This document shows positions 26,438 through 35,134 of a stretch of DNA of 64,000 bases, in pieces. The stretch is taken from NCBI GenBank assembly GCA_963807085.1, contig CAWEBB010000024.1, positions 124,001 to 188,000 on the forward strand. The letters are read 5' to 3'. Source of the stretch: JACKII01 sp963807085. Lineage in GTDB: Bacteria > Pseudomonadota > Alphaproteobacteria > Bin95. Position 1 is the stretch's first letter. Each line of letters begins with the position of its first letter. The notes below the pieces were generated by a model. The model did not search any database. It worked only from the letters and a program-made list of their open reading frames with translations, and had not been told where the DNA came from. The position numbers and the translations under genes are program-made.

Positions 26438-27463
26438 TCAGGCGGCCAGAGCCGGATTCCGGTAGTCTTCCTTCTTCACCAGCATGGCCCAAAGCCTGCG
26501 CGCCATGCGGTTTGCGAGCGCGATGGCAACCACCATGCGCGGCTTCTTCTCCAGCATCTTCTGGAGCCACGAGCCTTCGGGCGTGCCTTTCCGGGCGCCC
26601 CAGTTCACCACAGCCATGGCGCCGATAATCAGCAGCCTTCGAATGTCGCGCTGCCCCATCTTCGAGGTTTTGCCCAACCGTTGCCTGCCGCCGGTCGAGT
26701 GCTGTTTGGGCACTAGCCCGAGCCAGGCCGCAAAATCGCGGCCTCTACGGAAGACCTCCATCGGTGGCGCGAAGGCTGCAACCGCCATCGCTGTTATCGG
26801 TCCCACGCCCGGCATGGTCTGCAAGCGGCGCGCCGCCTCATCCGACGCCGCAGCGATACGGAGCGGCTTTTCAAGCTTATCAATCCGCTCTGTCAGCGCG
26901 GCGATCTGGTCGAGGTAAATCTTCCCGATCTCGACCACCACAGGTGGCAGGCCGTTCTGCGGGTCTTCCAAAATCTCGACCAGGCGTTTCAAATGCACCG
27001 TCTTCTTCGGAGCGACGCTGCCGTACTCGGCAAGGTGACCGCGCAGAGCATTGATCAACTGCGTGCGTTGCCGGATCAGCAGATCGCGGGTGCGAAAGAG
27101 CATCGCCTGTGCCTGCTGTTCTTTCGTTTTCACCGCGACGGTCCGCATCGTCGGTCGAGAAGCTGCTTCGGTAATGGCTTCAGCATCGGATGCATCGTTC
27201 TTTTGCCGCTTCACGAACGGCTTCACATAAATTGGCGGGATCAGCTTGACCTCGTGCCTGAATTTCCCGATCTCGCGGCCCCAATCATGCGCCGTCGCGC
27301 AAGCTTCCATGGCCACAATGCAGCGCGGCTGCTTCGCGAAGAACGGCAGAACCTGCGCCCGCGTCAGCTTCTTTCGGAACAGGACCGAACCGTCCGCCGC
27401 CGCGCCGTGGACCTGAAAGCTGTGCTTTGCCAAGTCCAAACCGATGATGCTAACCTCTACCAT
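26438..27463 (-). CDS. IS110 family transposase
   Basis: A 341-residue DEDD-type transposase. The N-terminal RuvC-like domain starts VSIIGLDLAKHSFQVHGA with the first aspartate, then KNDASDAEAITEAA. The C-terminal Tnp_IS116/IS110/IS902 domain has MPGVGPITAMAVAAF and WLGLVPKQHSTGGRQRLG with the candidate catalytic serine downstream. ATG 27463 is chosen because the usual family start MVEVSIIGLDLAK is there and GGGA precedes it; an in-frame upstream ATG adds 26 unrelated residues. Frame is intact, so the element may be active. IS110 elements use a structured bridge RNA from their non-coding ends and lack terminal inverted repeats, so exact borders are not visible. Confidence 0.9.
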   Translation of the reverse strand: MVEVSIIGLDLAKHSFQVHGAAADGSVLFRKKLTRAQVLPFFAKQPRCIVAMEACATAHDWGREIGKFRHEVKLIPPIYVKPFVKRQKNDASDAEAITEAASRPTMRTVAVKTKEQQAQAMLFRTRDLLIRQRTQLINALRGHLAEYGSVAPKKTVHLKRLVEILEDPQNGLPPVVVEIGKIYLDQIAALTERIDKLEKPLRIAAASDEAARRLQTMPGVGPITAMAVAAFAPPMEVFRRGRDFAAWLGLVPKQHSTGGRQRLGKTSKMGQRDIRRLLIIGAMAVVNWGARKGTPEGSWLQKMLEKKPRMVVAIALANRMARRLWAMLVKKEDYRNPALAA

Positions 27464-27668
27464 GGGTGTCCCTTTCCTCTTTGTCGATTCAAGCAATCGC
27501 CAACTTGGCACATTGCGATGCCAGAAGATGGCGGCATCCACATAGGGTAATCGCGGGAGCGAGTTACCCTGAACTGATCATATTCTTGGAGGGCGGCTGT
27601 TCCCCGATAGGATGGAAATACGGGCTCACGACTGGACGCCGGGCCCAAGCATCAGATGGAGAACAGCC
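27464..27668. ncRNA. Non-coding gap between two IS110 genes with a strong hairpin (candidate bridge RNA region)
   Basis: The 205 bases between the divergent IS110 transposase starts contain GGGTAATCGC (27545-27554) paired with GCGAGTTACCC (27559-27569) across a GGGA tetraloop, with one bulged C. In IS110-group elements the 5' non-coding end is transcribed as a bridge RNA. This region would be that end for either gene. Strand and limits cannot be fixed from one sequence, and the hairpin could instead mark the element junction. Confidence 0.35.
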
Positions 27669-28696
27669 ATGGAAGAATATATCGGTCTCGACGTGTCCAT
27701 GAAAGAGACAGCGGTGTCGATCCGCCGTGAAGGAAAGCGCATCTGGCGCGGCAGGTGCGCCTCCGATCCCAGGATCATTGCTGAACTTATCCGTAAGCGG
27801 GCACCCGCCGTAAAACGCGTGGTGTTCGAGACCGGGCCTCTGTCCGTATGGTTCTATCATGCGCTGCAAGAAGAGGGGATGCCGGCGATCTGCATTGATG
27901 CACGCCACGCCAAGGCAGCGCTCGACATGGCCGCCAACAAGACCGATGCGAACGACGCCGATGGCTTGGCGCATCTTGCAGAGGCGGGCTTCTTCCGCGA
28001 GGTGCGGGTAAAAGGGTTCGAAAGCATGCTGACCCGCACTCTCGTGGCGGCACGCACCAGGCTTGTCAGGATCACCACCGAGCTTTCGAACCAGATCCGC
28101 GGCATCATGAAGACATTCGGGCTGCTCGTTCCCGCAGGCAAGGGGAGCACGTTTGAGAAAAATGTCCGCGTCCTGCTTGTCGATCAGGAAGGACTTGCTC
28201 CCATCGTGCTGCCGATGCTGGAAGCGTGGCGCAGCATGCGTATGCGTGCTGCGGAAATGGGCCGCCAGCTTGTCGCTGCTGCACGTCAAAGCCAAGCGTG
28301 TCAGATTTTAATGTCAATCCCTGGCGTCGGTGTGATCACCGCGACCTCTTTCGCAACCGCCATTGAGGGGACCCCGGCAACTTCAAGAAGTCCCGCTCCG
28401 TCGGCGCTTGGCTCGGTCTGACAACCCGTCGCTACCAATCAGGAGAGGTAGACTATGATGGCCACATATCTCGACGAGGCGATCGTCATTTGCGCGGCCT
28501 TCTTTACGAAGCCGCCACGGTCATCCTGACCCGCAGTTTGGCCGACAGTGTCCTGCGGACATGGGGCCTCAAGCTTAGGGAGCGGGTTGGCTTCAAGCGA
28601 GCTGCCGTTGCCGTAGCCCGAAAACTGGCCGTGACGATGCACGCGATGCTCAAGACCGGCGAGTTGTTTGACCGAAGCGCCGGAGCCACAGCATGA
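27669..28696 (+). pseudogene. IS110 family transposase, second type, frameshifted
   Basis: A different IS110 lineage from its divergent neighbour. The N-terminal domain begins MEEYIGLDVSMKETAVSIRR and has NKTDANDADGLAHLAEAGFF. The frame breaks near 28365-28372, after ATAIEG. Shifting once gives FKKSRSVGAWLGLTTRRYQS, then the C-terminus RGLLYEAATVILTRSLADSV ending at 28696. The corrected protein is about 342 residues, normal for the family. The single break makes the copy inactive unless it is a sequencing error. It lies head to head with the intact IS110 gene. Confidence 0.82.
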
Positions 28697-28708
28697 AATC
28701 TGGAAGAT

Positions 28709-28751
28709 AGCGTTCAAGATCTGAACGCTTGAGACGTCCCTGCCGGGACGT
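28709..28751 (+). ncRNA. Tandem hairpins after the second IS110 transposase
   Basis: Two consecutive perfect hairpins start 13 bases after the transposase stop. AGCGTTCA (28709-28716) pairs with TGAACGCT (28722-28729), loop AGATC. ACGTCCC (28734-28740) pairs with GGGACGT (28745-28751), loop TGCC. The absence of a T tract argues against a simple terminator. IS110/IS1111 elements keep structured non-coding RNA at one end, so this could be that RNA or an end-recognition structure. The rest of the gap to 28948 shows no convincing gene. Confidence 0.35.
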
Positions 28752-28948
28752 GGGCCGAGCTATTCCGTTGATGGGGTTGCACCGCTGGCTCAGCAAAGTG
28801 CGTCGTCCACATTGAAGGCTCCTCCCGCGAAGCTCCATCATGCGGCGGCTGATGCCGACCGCGAAGACAACCGTGCACCCGGCAAACGTATCTCGAGCCG
28901 AAAAGAGGCTTGACCCTCCCACCTCGATTAGACAACACCATCAAAAGT

Positions 28949-29643
28949 TCAGCCGTTATAGCAGTACCTTGCAATGCGTCTGGTCATGAAACGAATGCTG
29001 GCGATGTAGGCCCATGCGGTGGAGCTTTCGATCGTTGTCTCCCAGTCTTTTGCCAGCCGGCGGCAGCGGCCAAGCCAAGCAAAGGTCCGTTCAACCACCC
29101 AGCGTCGGGGCAGGACCTCGAAGCCCTTGGCTCTGTCGCTTCTTCGGATGATTTCGATCACCCATTCGCCGCCGCCCTTGAGGGCCCGTCTTAGCTTGTC
29201 TCCAGCATAGCCACCGTCAGCAAAAATGTGCCGTAGCCACGGAAAACGAAAGCGGGCGGCCTTCAGCACTGCGGGCGCACCATCGCGGTCCTGCACATCG
29301 GCGCCATGGATGAGGATCACCAGCAGCAATCCGAGCGTATCGGTCAGAATGTGGCGCTTGCGGCCTTTGACCTTCTTGCCAGCGTCATAGCCTGAAATGC
29401 CGCCGCTTTCGGTGGTTTTCACGCTCTGAGAGTTGATCACCCCGGCGGTCGGGCTGGCCTCCCGGCCCTCCAACTCTCTCGCGCTCATTGCCAGCAATCC
29501 GTTGAGCGTCGCGAACAACCCCGATCGCGCCAAGCGTAGAAATAACCTTGGACCGTGCTTGTCGGCGGGAAGTCCTTTGGCAGCGCTCGCCACTGACAGC
29601 CGCTCGACCCAATATAGGGGATCGCATTCATCACCTCGCGCAG
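28949..29643 (-). pseudogene. IS5 family transposase, C-terminal part, cut by another insertion sequence
   Basis: The minus-strand frame encodes the C-terminal two thirds of an IS5-type DDE transposase. Features are SARELEGREASPTAGVINSQ, KKVKGRKRHILTDTLGLLLV, HIFADGGYAGDKLRRALKGG and the catalytic-E region RRWVVERTFAWLGRCRRLAK. Its N-terminal part (WALIAPLLPPAKAGGRPRTT) lies on the same strand at 32369-32518. The intervening 2.7 kb is an inserted IS3-like element flanked by a 9-bp duplication. Within this segment the reading just before SARELE also departs from the expected sequence, suggesting a further small frame break near 29520. Confidence 0.82.
29635..29643. repeat. Target-site duplication, left copy
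   Basis: CTCGCGCAG immediately precedes the IS3-like left end. The same nine bases follow its right end at 32369-32377. They duplicate a site in the IS5 transposase gene, which marks a transposition event into that gene. Confidence 0.75.
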
Positions 29644-29728
29644 TGTTCCCCGTCAGCACCTATGGCACAAATTTGAGGTTGTGAATTAAGGAGGATTGGG
29701 GCTTCGTCGTAGTGACGAAGGAACGAAG

Positions 29729-30115
29729 ATGAAGACCCAATCCTCCTCGAGAAGATCGCCGGTGAAGGCCCCTGCTGAGCGGGTAGTGAAAGACATCCGG
29801 CGCGCAACCCGCCGCCATTTTTCGGCAGAGGACAAGATCCGCACCGTGCTGGACGGCCTGCGCGGTGACGACAGCATTGCCAAGCTATGCCGCAAGGAAG
29901 GCATTGCCCAGAGCCTGTACTACACTTGGTCGAAGGAGTTCATGGAGGCCGGGAAGCGCCGCCTGGCCGGCGACACTGCCCGTGCCGCGACCACCGGCGA
30001 GGTCCAGGATCTGCGCCGGGAGGCCCGAGCCCTGAAGGAATGCGTTGCCGACCTGACGCTCGAGAACCGTCTGCTCAAGAAAAGCATGATTGCGGATGGG
30101 GGCGACGACGAATGA
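29729..30115 (+). CDS. IS3-like transposase OrfA (helix-turn-helix), copy 1
   Basis: A 128-residue DNA-binding OrfA. Helix-turn-helix residues include HFSAEDKIRTVLDGLRGDDS and LCRKEGIAQSLYYTWSKEFM. A leucine-zipper-like tail follows (LKECVADLTLENRLLKKSMI). ATG 29729 follows AAGGA. Its stop overlaps the orfB start in ATGA; in IS3-type elements the two are joined by programmed frameshifting. This copy is intact. Confidence 0.88.
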   Translation: MKTQSSSRRSPVKAPAERVVKDIRRATRRHFSAEDKIRTVLDGLRGDDSIAKLCRKEGIAQSLYYTWSKEFMEAGKRRLAGDTARAATTGEVQDLRREARALKECVADLTLENRLLKKSMIADGGDDE

Positions 30116-30776
30116 GATACCCCGCATCTGAAAAGCTCGAGATCATCAGGATCGTCGAGCAGTCGCACCTGCCTGCAAAACGCACGCTGGGCCAGCTCGG
30201 CATCGCGCGCCGCACGTTTTATCGCTGGTATGACCGCTATCTCGAGGGCGGGCCTGAGGCGCTGGAGGATCGGCCCTCGGCACCAAGTCGGGTGTGGAAC
30301 CGCATCGGCGACGATATCCAGGACCAGATCGTCGAGATGGCGCTGGATTACAGCGAGCTATCACCGCGCGAACTGGCGGTGCGCTTTACCGACGAGAAGC
30401 GCTACTTCGTGTCCGAAGCCACGGTTTACCGCCTGTTGAAGGCCCACGATCTGATCACCAGCCCGGCCTATGTCGTGATCAAGGCTGCCGATCAGTTCCA
30501 CACAAAGACCACGCGACCGAACGAGATGTGGCAGACCGACTTCACCTACTTCAAGATCATCGGGTGGGGTTGGATGTATCTGTCGACCGTGCTCGACGAT
30601 TACTCGCGCTACATTATCGCTTGGAAGCTGTGCACCAACATGCGGGCCGAGGACGTGACCGACACGCTGGACCTCGCCCTCAAGGCCTCGGGCTGCGATC
30701 ATGCCACGGTGCTGCACAAGCCCAGGCTGCTCAGCGATAATGGTCCCAGCTACATCGCTGGCGAACTGGCGGAATA

Positions 30777-30798
30777 CATCGAGGCCCAGAAGATGAGC
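30777..30798. repeat. 22-bp target duplication, left copy
   Basis: Bases 30777-30798 are repeated exactly at 31979-32000, flanking the IS481-like element. The uninterrupted IS3-like copy 2 has this sequence once (around 45508-45529), which proves that it is a duplication made at insertion. Twenty-two bases is long for a target duplication. Confidence 0.85.
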
Positions 30799-31978
30799 TG
30801 TAAAGCACGTGACTTGATCTGACACTCTTGCTCCACTGGAGCGCAAATGAGGAGTGTCGATCCATGACCAGCATTCAAGATAAGATCATCAAACCAAAGT
30901 AGGGGCTGTTGGAGCTAGCCAAGCAGCTCGGCAGCGTCAGCCAGGCCTGTAAGGTGATGGGGTACTCGCGGGACAGCTTTTACCGGTTCCGCGATCTTTA
31001 TGAGCAGGGCGGGGCCGAAGCGCTGATTGATCTCTCGCGCCGCAAGCCGCTGCTGAAGAACCGGGTGCCCGAGCACGTGGAGAAAGCCGTCGTTGATCTG
31101 GCCATCGAGAACCCGGCGCTGGGCCAGAAGCGGGCGTCCTGGGAACTGCAGCAGAAGGGCGTGATGGTCTCATCGTCCGGCGTGCGTTCGATCTGGCTGC
31201 GCCATGACCTGGAGACGATGAAGAAAAGGCTGAAGGCGCTGGAGGCCCGCTCGGCCCAGGAAGGCATTCTCCTGACCGAAGAGCAATTGGCGGCGCTGGA
31301 AAAGGCCAAGCAGAAACGGGCAGCCCACGGCGAGATCGAGAGCGACCATCCGGGCTTCCTTGGTAGCCAGGACACCTACTATGTCGGCACGATGAAGGGC
31401 GTTGGGCGGATCTATCAGCAGACCTTCATCGACACCTACGCCCGCACCGCTCAGGCCAAGCTTTATACGGAAAAGACGGCGATCACGGCGGCCGATCTGC
31501 TGAACGACCGGGTGATCCCGTTCTACGCCGAGCATGGTATCGCCCTGCTACGCATCCTGACCGACCGCGGCACCGAGTATTGCGGCAAGGTCGAAAACCA
31601 CGCCTATCAGCTCTACCTGGCCGTCGAGGACATCGACCACACGCGGACCAAGGCGAACAGCCCGCAGACCAACGGTATTTGCGAGCGCTTCCACCGGACC
31701 ATCAAGGATGAGTTCTACGACATCGCCTTCCGCAAGAAACTTTACCGCTCTGTTGAGGAACTCCAGACAGACCTAGATTATTGGCTAGCAAAATACAACG
31801 AACAACGGCCACACTCTGGGAGGTATTGCTATGGCAAGACACCCATGCAAACCTTCCGGGAAACGCTGCACATCGCTGTTGAAAAGACCATCCGAACGCC
31901 GGATTTATCTGGCAGCTACAAACCCGCTCTCAGCATTGCTGAGTAGCCTGTCCGTCAGATCAAGTGCCGAGTTTTACA
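30799..31978 (+). mobile_element. IS481-like insertion sequence nested in IS3-like OrfB
   Basis: A 1,180-bp element. The left end starts TGTAAAGC at 30799 and the right end finishes GTTTTACA at 31978. The terminal inverted repeats of about 27 bp share TGTAAA and the inner block ACTTGATCTGAC. It carries one transposase gene in the same orientation as its host gene. The exact 22-bp flanking duplication fixes both ends. Confidence 0.88.
30864..31946 (+). pseudogene. IS481 family transposase with a premature amber codon
   Basis: ATG 30864 begins MTSIQDKIIKPK, followed by TAG at 30900-30902. The frame then continues GLLELAKQLGSVSQACKVMG to 31946 without further stops. Homologs normally read a sense codon at this place, so a nonsense mutation is likely. 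TTG at 30909 could allow restart, losing only 15 residues. The remaining 345 residues contain the helix-turn-helix (YSRDSFYRFRDLYEQGGAEA) and the DDE integrase core (LTDRGTEYCGK, then NSPQTNGICERFHRTIKDEF). Confidence 0.85.
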
Positions 31979-32000
31979 CATCGAGGCCCAGAAGATGAGC
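31979..32000. repeat. 22-bp target duplication, right copy
   Basis: An exact copy of 30777-30798, directly after the right terminal repeat of the IS481-like element. The interrupted OrfB coding sequence resumes from here. Confidence 0.85.
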
Positions 32001-32368
32001 CACGTGCGCGGCGCCCCGCTACACCCGCAAACCCAGGGCAAGATCGAGCGCTGGCACCAGACCCTGAAAAACCGCATCCTGCTGGAGAACTACTTCCTGC
32101 CCGGCGACCTTGAGGCCCAGATCGAGGCCTTCGTCGAACACTACAACCACCAGCGCTACCACGAGAGCCTGAACAACGTGACGCCCGCCGACGCCTACTT
32201 AGGCAGGGCTCCAGCCATCATCAAACAGCGCGAAAGGATCAAGCGACAGACCATCGAATATCGGCGATTGCAGCACCGCAAGCTCGCCGCCTAACATCAA
32301 CCCCCAGACAAGGCCCGCACTCCGCTAATTTACGCCGCGAGTTGTGCCAAATGTTGTGACGTCGGACA

Positions 32369-32518
32369 CTCGCGCAGGTCAGTGGTGCGTGGACGCCCAC
32401 CCGCTTTTGCTGGCGGCAACAATGGCGCAATCAACGCCCATTCCCGATCCAGCAGGTCGCTTGGATAACGACCTGTCTTGCGGCTATGCTCAACGCGAGC
32501 GGTATCTGTCCAGGGCAT
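32369..32518 (-). pseudogene. IS5 family transposase, N-terminal fragment
   Basis: From ATG 32518 the minus strand reads MPWTDTARVEHSRKTGRYPS and WALIAPLLPPAKAGGRPRTT, the N-terminal DUF4096-like part of an IS5 transposase. It stops making sense after TTDLRE, where the IS3-like right end begins. It is the missing N-terminus of the fragment at 28949-29643. The element's outer end lies before the parC stop at 32594. Confidence 0.82.
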
Positions 32519-32593
32519 CTGATCCTCCATCTCTTCGCAAAGACGGTGAATCACAACCTACTGATATCGCTCAACACCTTTTCGGGCAGGCTC

Positions 32594-34852
32594 TTAGCCG
32601 CTGAACTTGTTATCCCGCGGAAAGCCGTGCGGCGGCAGCTTGCCGGCGGCGGCACGCCTGCCGAGCCAAGGCGCCAGGTTCTTCTCCGTGCGCGTGCGCT
32701 CGCCGCTCGTCCAGGAAAGACCTTCGTCCAGCGTCAGTGTGGTGAGGTCGCTTAGTCGGGCGTCCTTGTAGCGCTGCAGCATCACGCCCCGGCCCCGGCT
32801 CATCTCCGGCAGTTCGTCGAGCGGGAAGATCAGCAGGCGGCGGTTCTCGCCGATAACGGCCACATGGTCGCCCGCAACCGGCACCACATGGCTCAAGACC
32901 GCGCCAGAAGCCGGGTTCATCACCTGGCGGCCGTTCTTGGTCTGGGCGATGCAGGCTTCGGCGTCGATGCGGAAGCCCCGGCCGTCGCTGGAGGCCAGAA
33001 TCACCTGCCGCTCTTTCGCCGCTGTCATCAGTGCGACCACCTCGTCCTCGGCCGCCAAGCCGACCAGCAGCCGCAGCGGCTCGCCCTGGCCCCGCCCGCC
33101 CGGCAGCTTGTCGCCGATCAGCGTGTGAGCGCGGCCGCCGGCGGTGAACAACACGAGCTTGTCGGTGGTGTGGCAAGGCAAGCGAAAGCGCTCGCCGTCG
33201 CCGTCCTTGTATTTCACGTCCGCGTCGGACGCGAGGTGACCTTTCAGGGCGCGGACCCAGCCTTGCTCGGAAACGACGACCGTGATCGGCTCGCGCTCCA
33301 CCAGCGCTTCGACGGAAAGGTCGACTTCTTCGGGCGCGTTGGCAATCGTGGTGCGCCGCTTGCCGAGCGTGGTCTTAGCGCCGAACTTATGCCGGATCTC
33401 CCCGATTTGCGCGGCGATCATGGCCCATTGCGCCTCCTCACTGCCGAGGAGCGTTTCCAGCTCTGCCTGTTCGGTGGCGAGCGCGTCGTATTCCTTGCGA
33501 ATCTCGATCTCTTCGAGCTTGGCGAGCGCGCGCAGGCGTATGTTCAGGATGGCCTCGGCCTGCACCTCGGTCAGGTCCCAGCGAGCCATCAGGGCCGGCT
33601 TGGGGTTGTCGGAGGCCCGGATCAGCGCGATCACCTCGTCCAGGTTGGCATAGACGATCAGATAGCCCGCCAACACCTCCAGCCGGTGTGCGATCTGGCC
33701 GAGCCGGTACCGGGTGCGCCGCTCCAAAACCTCCAGCCGGTGGTCGAGAAAGGCCTTCAGCACCTCGATCACACCCATCAGCCGGGGCACCGTCCCGCCA
33801 TCCAGCACGTTCATGTTGAGGCCGAAGCGAGTCTCCAACTCGGTCTGCTGGAAGAGGGATTCCATCAGGGCGTCGGGCGGGATGGTACGGTTCTTTGGCA
33901 CCAGCACCAGGCGCACGTCCTCCGCCGACTCATCGCGGATGTCGGCCAGCAGCGGCAGCTTCCGGGCTTCCAGCAGCTCGGCGGTCTTTTCGATCAGCCG
34001 GCTTTTCTGCACCTGATAGGGGATTTCGGTGACCACCACCTGCCAAGTGCCGCGGCCGAGATCCTCTTTCTCCCAACGGGCGCGCAGACGCAGCGAGCCG
34101 CGGCCGGTGGCGTAGGCCTGGGCGATCTTATCCGCGTCCTCCACCAGCACGCCGCCGGTGGGAAAGTCAGGCCCCGGGAGGCGCTTCAACACCTGCGTCA
34201 GCGAGGCGTCCGGGTTCTTGATCAGCAGCAGCAGCGCCCGGCAGACCTCGTCGGCATTGTGCGGCGGGATATTGGTCGCCATGCCGACCGCAATGCCCTG
34301 GGCGCCATTGGCCAGCAGATTCGGAAAGGCGGCAGGCAGGACGACGGGCTCCGCGCCCTCGCCGTCGTAGGTGTCGCGGAAATCGACCGCGTCCTGGCCG
34401 ATACCCTCCAGCAACGCTTCGGCGACAGCGGTCAGGCGGGCCTCCGTATAACGCATGGCGGCCGCATTATCGCCGTCGATATTGCCGAAATTGCCCTGGC
34501 CTTCGACCAGCGGGTAGCGCACCGCGAATTCCTGCGCGAGCCGCACCATGGCGTCATAAATGGCAGCATCGCCGTGCGGGTGGAACTTGCCCATAACGTC
34601 GCCAACGACGCGGGCGCACTTCTTGAAGCCCGTGCGCGGGTTCAGGCCCAATTCGCGCATGGCATAGAGCAGGCGGCGATGCACGGGCTTCAGCCCGTCG
34701 CGCACGTCCGGCAGGGAGCGTGCCATGATGGTGGAGAGCGCATAGGCTAGATAACGCTCCGAAAGCGCTTGCTCAAAGCCGACGGGGCGGATCGGATCGC
34801 GTTCCGGCGGGGTGTCGTCGTTGCTGGGTGCGGGGATGTCGCTGTCGCTCAA
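32594..34852 (-). CDS. parC: DNA topoisomerase IV subunit A
   Basis: A 752-residue type IIA topoisomerase breakage-reunion subunit. It decatenates chromosomes with ParE. The active-site tyrosine is in AAMRYTEARL near residue 133. The quinolone-region helix DVMGKFHPHGDAAIYDAMVR and QGNFGNIDGDNAAAM are conserved. A shorter C-terminal beta-pinwheel (about residues 515-752) favours ParC over GyrA. Start MSDSDIPAPSNDD is Asp/Pro rich, as in alphaproteobacterial ParC. The stop lies about 225 bases from the IS3-like element. The gene is intact despite the adjacent insertion-sequence cluster. Confidence 0.93.
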   Translation of the reverse strand: MSDSDIPAPSNDDTPPERDPIRPVGFEQALSERYLAYALSTIMARSLPDVRDGLKPVHRRLLYAMRELGLNPRTGFKKCARVVGDVMGKFHPHGDAAIYDAMVRLAQEFAVRYPLVEGQGNFGNIDGDNAAAMRYTEARLTAVAEALLEGIGQDAVDFRDTYDGEGAEPVVLPAAFPNLLANGAQGIAVGMATNIPPHNADEVCRALLLLIKNPDASLTQVLKRLPGPDFPTGGVLVEDADKIAQAYATGRGSLRLRARWEKEDLGRGTWQVVVTEIPYQVQKSRLIEKTAELLEARKLPLLADIRDESAEDVRLVLVPKNRTIPPDALMESLFQQTELETRFGLNMNVLDGGTVPRLMGVIEVLKAFLDHRLEVLERRTRYRLGQIAHRLEVLAGYLIVYANLDEVIALIRASDNPKPALMARWDLTEVQAEAILNIRLRALAKLEEIEIRKEYDALATEQAELETLLGSEEAQWAMIAAQIGEIRHKFGAKTTLGKRRTTIANAPEEVDLSVEALVEREPITVVVSEQGWVRALKGHLASDADVKYKDGDGERFRLPCHTTDKLVLFTAGGRAHTLIGDKLPGGRGQGEPLRLLVGLAAEDEVVALMTAAKERQVILASSDGRGFRIDAEACIAQTKNGRQVMNPASGAVLSHVVPVAGDHVAVIGENRRLLIFPLDELPEMSRGRGVMLQRYKDARLSDLTTLTLDEGLSWTSGERTRTEKNLAPWLGRRAAAGKLPPHGFPRDNKFSG

Positions 34853-34954
34853 CCAGTCATGCCTTCATTGAATGGGGTCGCCGCAACGTCGGTGAAACTG
34901 CCACGATTCTCAAGGCCCTATCTCAAACATTCTCGGGAAGCGAATGAAAAATGG

Positions 34955-34989
34955 AAGGTCGGTCTAGGCACACGGCGCAGACCGACCTT
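34955..34989 (-). terminator. Strong hairpin between parC and the subtilase
   Basis: AAGGTCGGTCT (34955-34965) pairs perfectly with AGACCGACCTT (34979-34989), an 11-bp stem. On the minus strand it is followed within a few bases by TTTTT, so it looks like an intrinsic terminator for the subtilase gene transcribed towards parC. A 14-bp palindrome, CTTGCGGCCGCAAG, lies at 35037-35050 in the same gap. Confidence 0.6.
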
Positions 34990-35100
34990 TCGGGTACGAC
35001 TTGCAGGAGTGACCTAGTTGTGGTGTGGCCGAAACGCTTGCGGCCGCAAGTATTCCGTGTCTCAACCCACTATCTAAGTAACTCGGCAAATAGATGCAGG

Positions 35101-35123
35101 CAACGGATGGGTAACATCCGTTG
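35101..35123 (-). terminator. Hairpin directly after the subtilase stop
   Basis: CAACGGATG (35101-35109) and CATCCGTTG (35115-35123) form a perfect 9-bp stem with a five-base loop, 11 bases past the subtilase stop codon on the minus strand. No T tract follows closely. It may protect the mRNA end or act with the stronger hairpin at 34955-34989. Confidence 0.4.
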
Positions 35124-35134
35124 GCATTGAAGCA

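Larger units (their letters stand above)
30112..32294 (+). pseudogene. IS3-like transposase OrfB, copy 1, interrupted by an IS481-like element
   Basis: The rve-type integrase starts at ATG 30112. The DDE core includes MWQTDFTYFKIIGWGWMYLS and LLSDNGPSYIAGELAEYIEA. The gene is cut at 30798, after AQKMS, by a 1,180-bp insertion and resumes at 32001 with HVRGAPLHPQTQGKIERWHQ, ending at 32294. The rejoined protein would be about 326 residues. Until the cut it reads without stops, unlike copy 2, which has an internal amber codon. Confidence 0.85.
29644..32368 (+). mobile_element. IS3-like insertion sequence, copy 1, carrying a nested IS481-like element
   Basis: The element has 27-bp imperfect terminal inverted repeats at 29644-29670 and 32342-32368. 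Both start TGT and share the inner block TGGCACAA. Without the nested 1,180-bp insertion and its duplicated 22 bases it is 1,523 bp, one base shorter than copy 2 at 44374-45897. It is inserted in an IS5 transposase gene with a 9-bp duplication. Gene content is orfA plus orfB, as in the IS3 family. The 9-bp duplication is longer than usual for IS3, so family assignment is tentative. Confidence 0.82.

Noticed and set aside
28650..28974. Minus-strand frames of 86-90 codons between the IS110 and IS5 genes
   Set aside because: They cross the hairpin-rich non-coding end of the IS110 element and have no motif or ribosome site.
32864..34750. A 628-codon plus-strand open frame opposite parC
   Set aside because: It is an antisense shadow of a highly conserved gene. 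Codon bias of GC-rich DNA leaves the opposite frame open.
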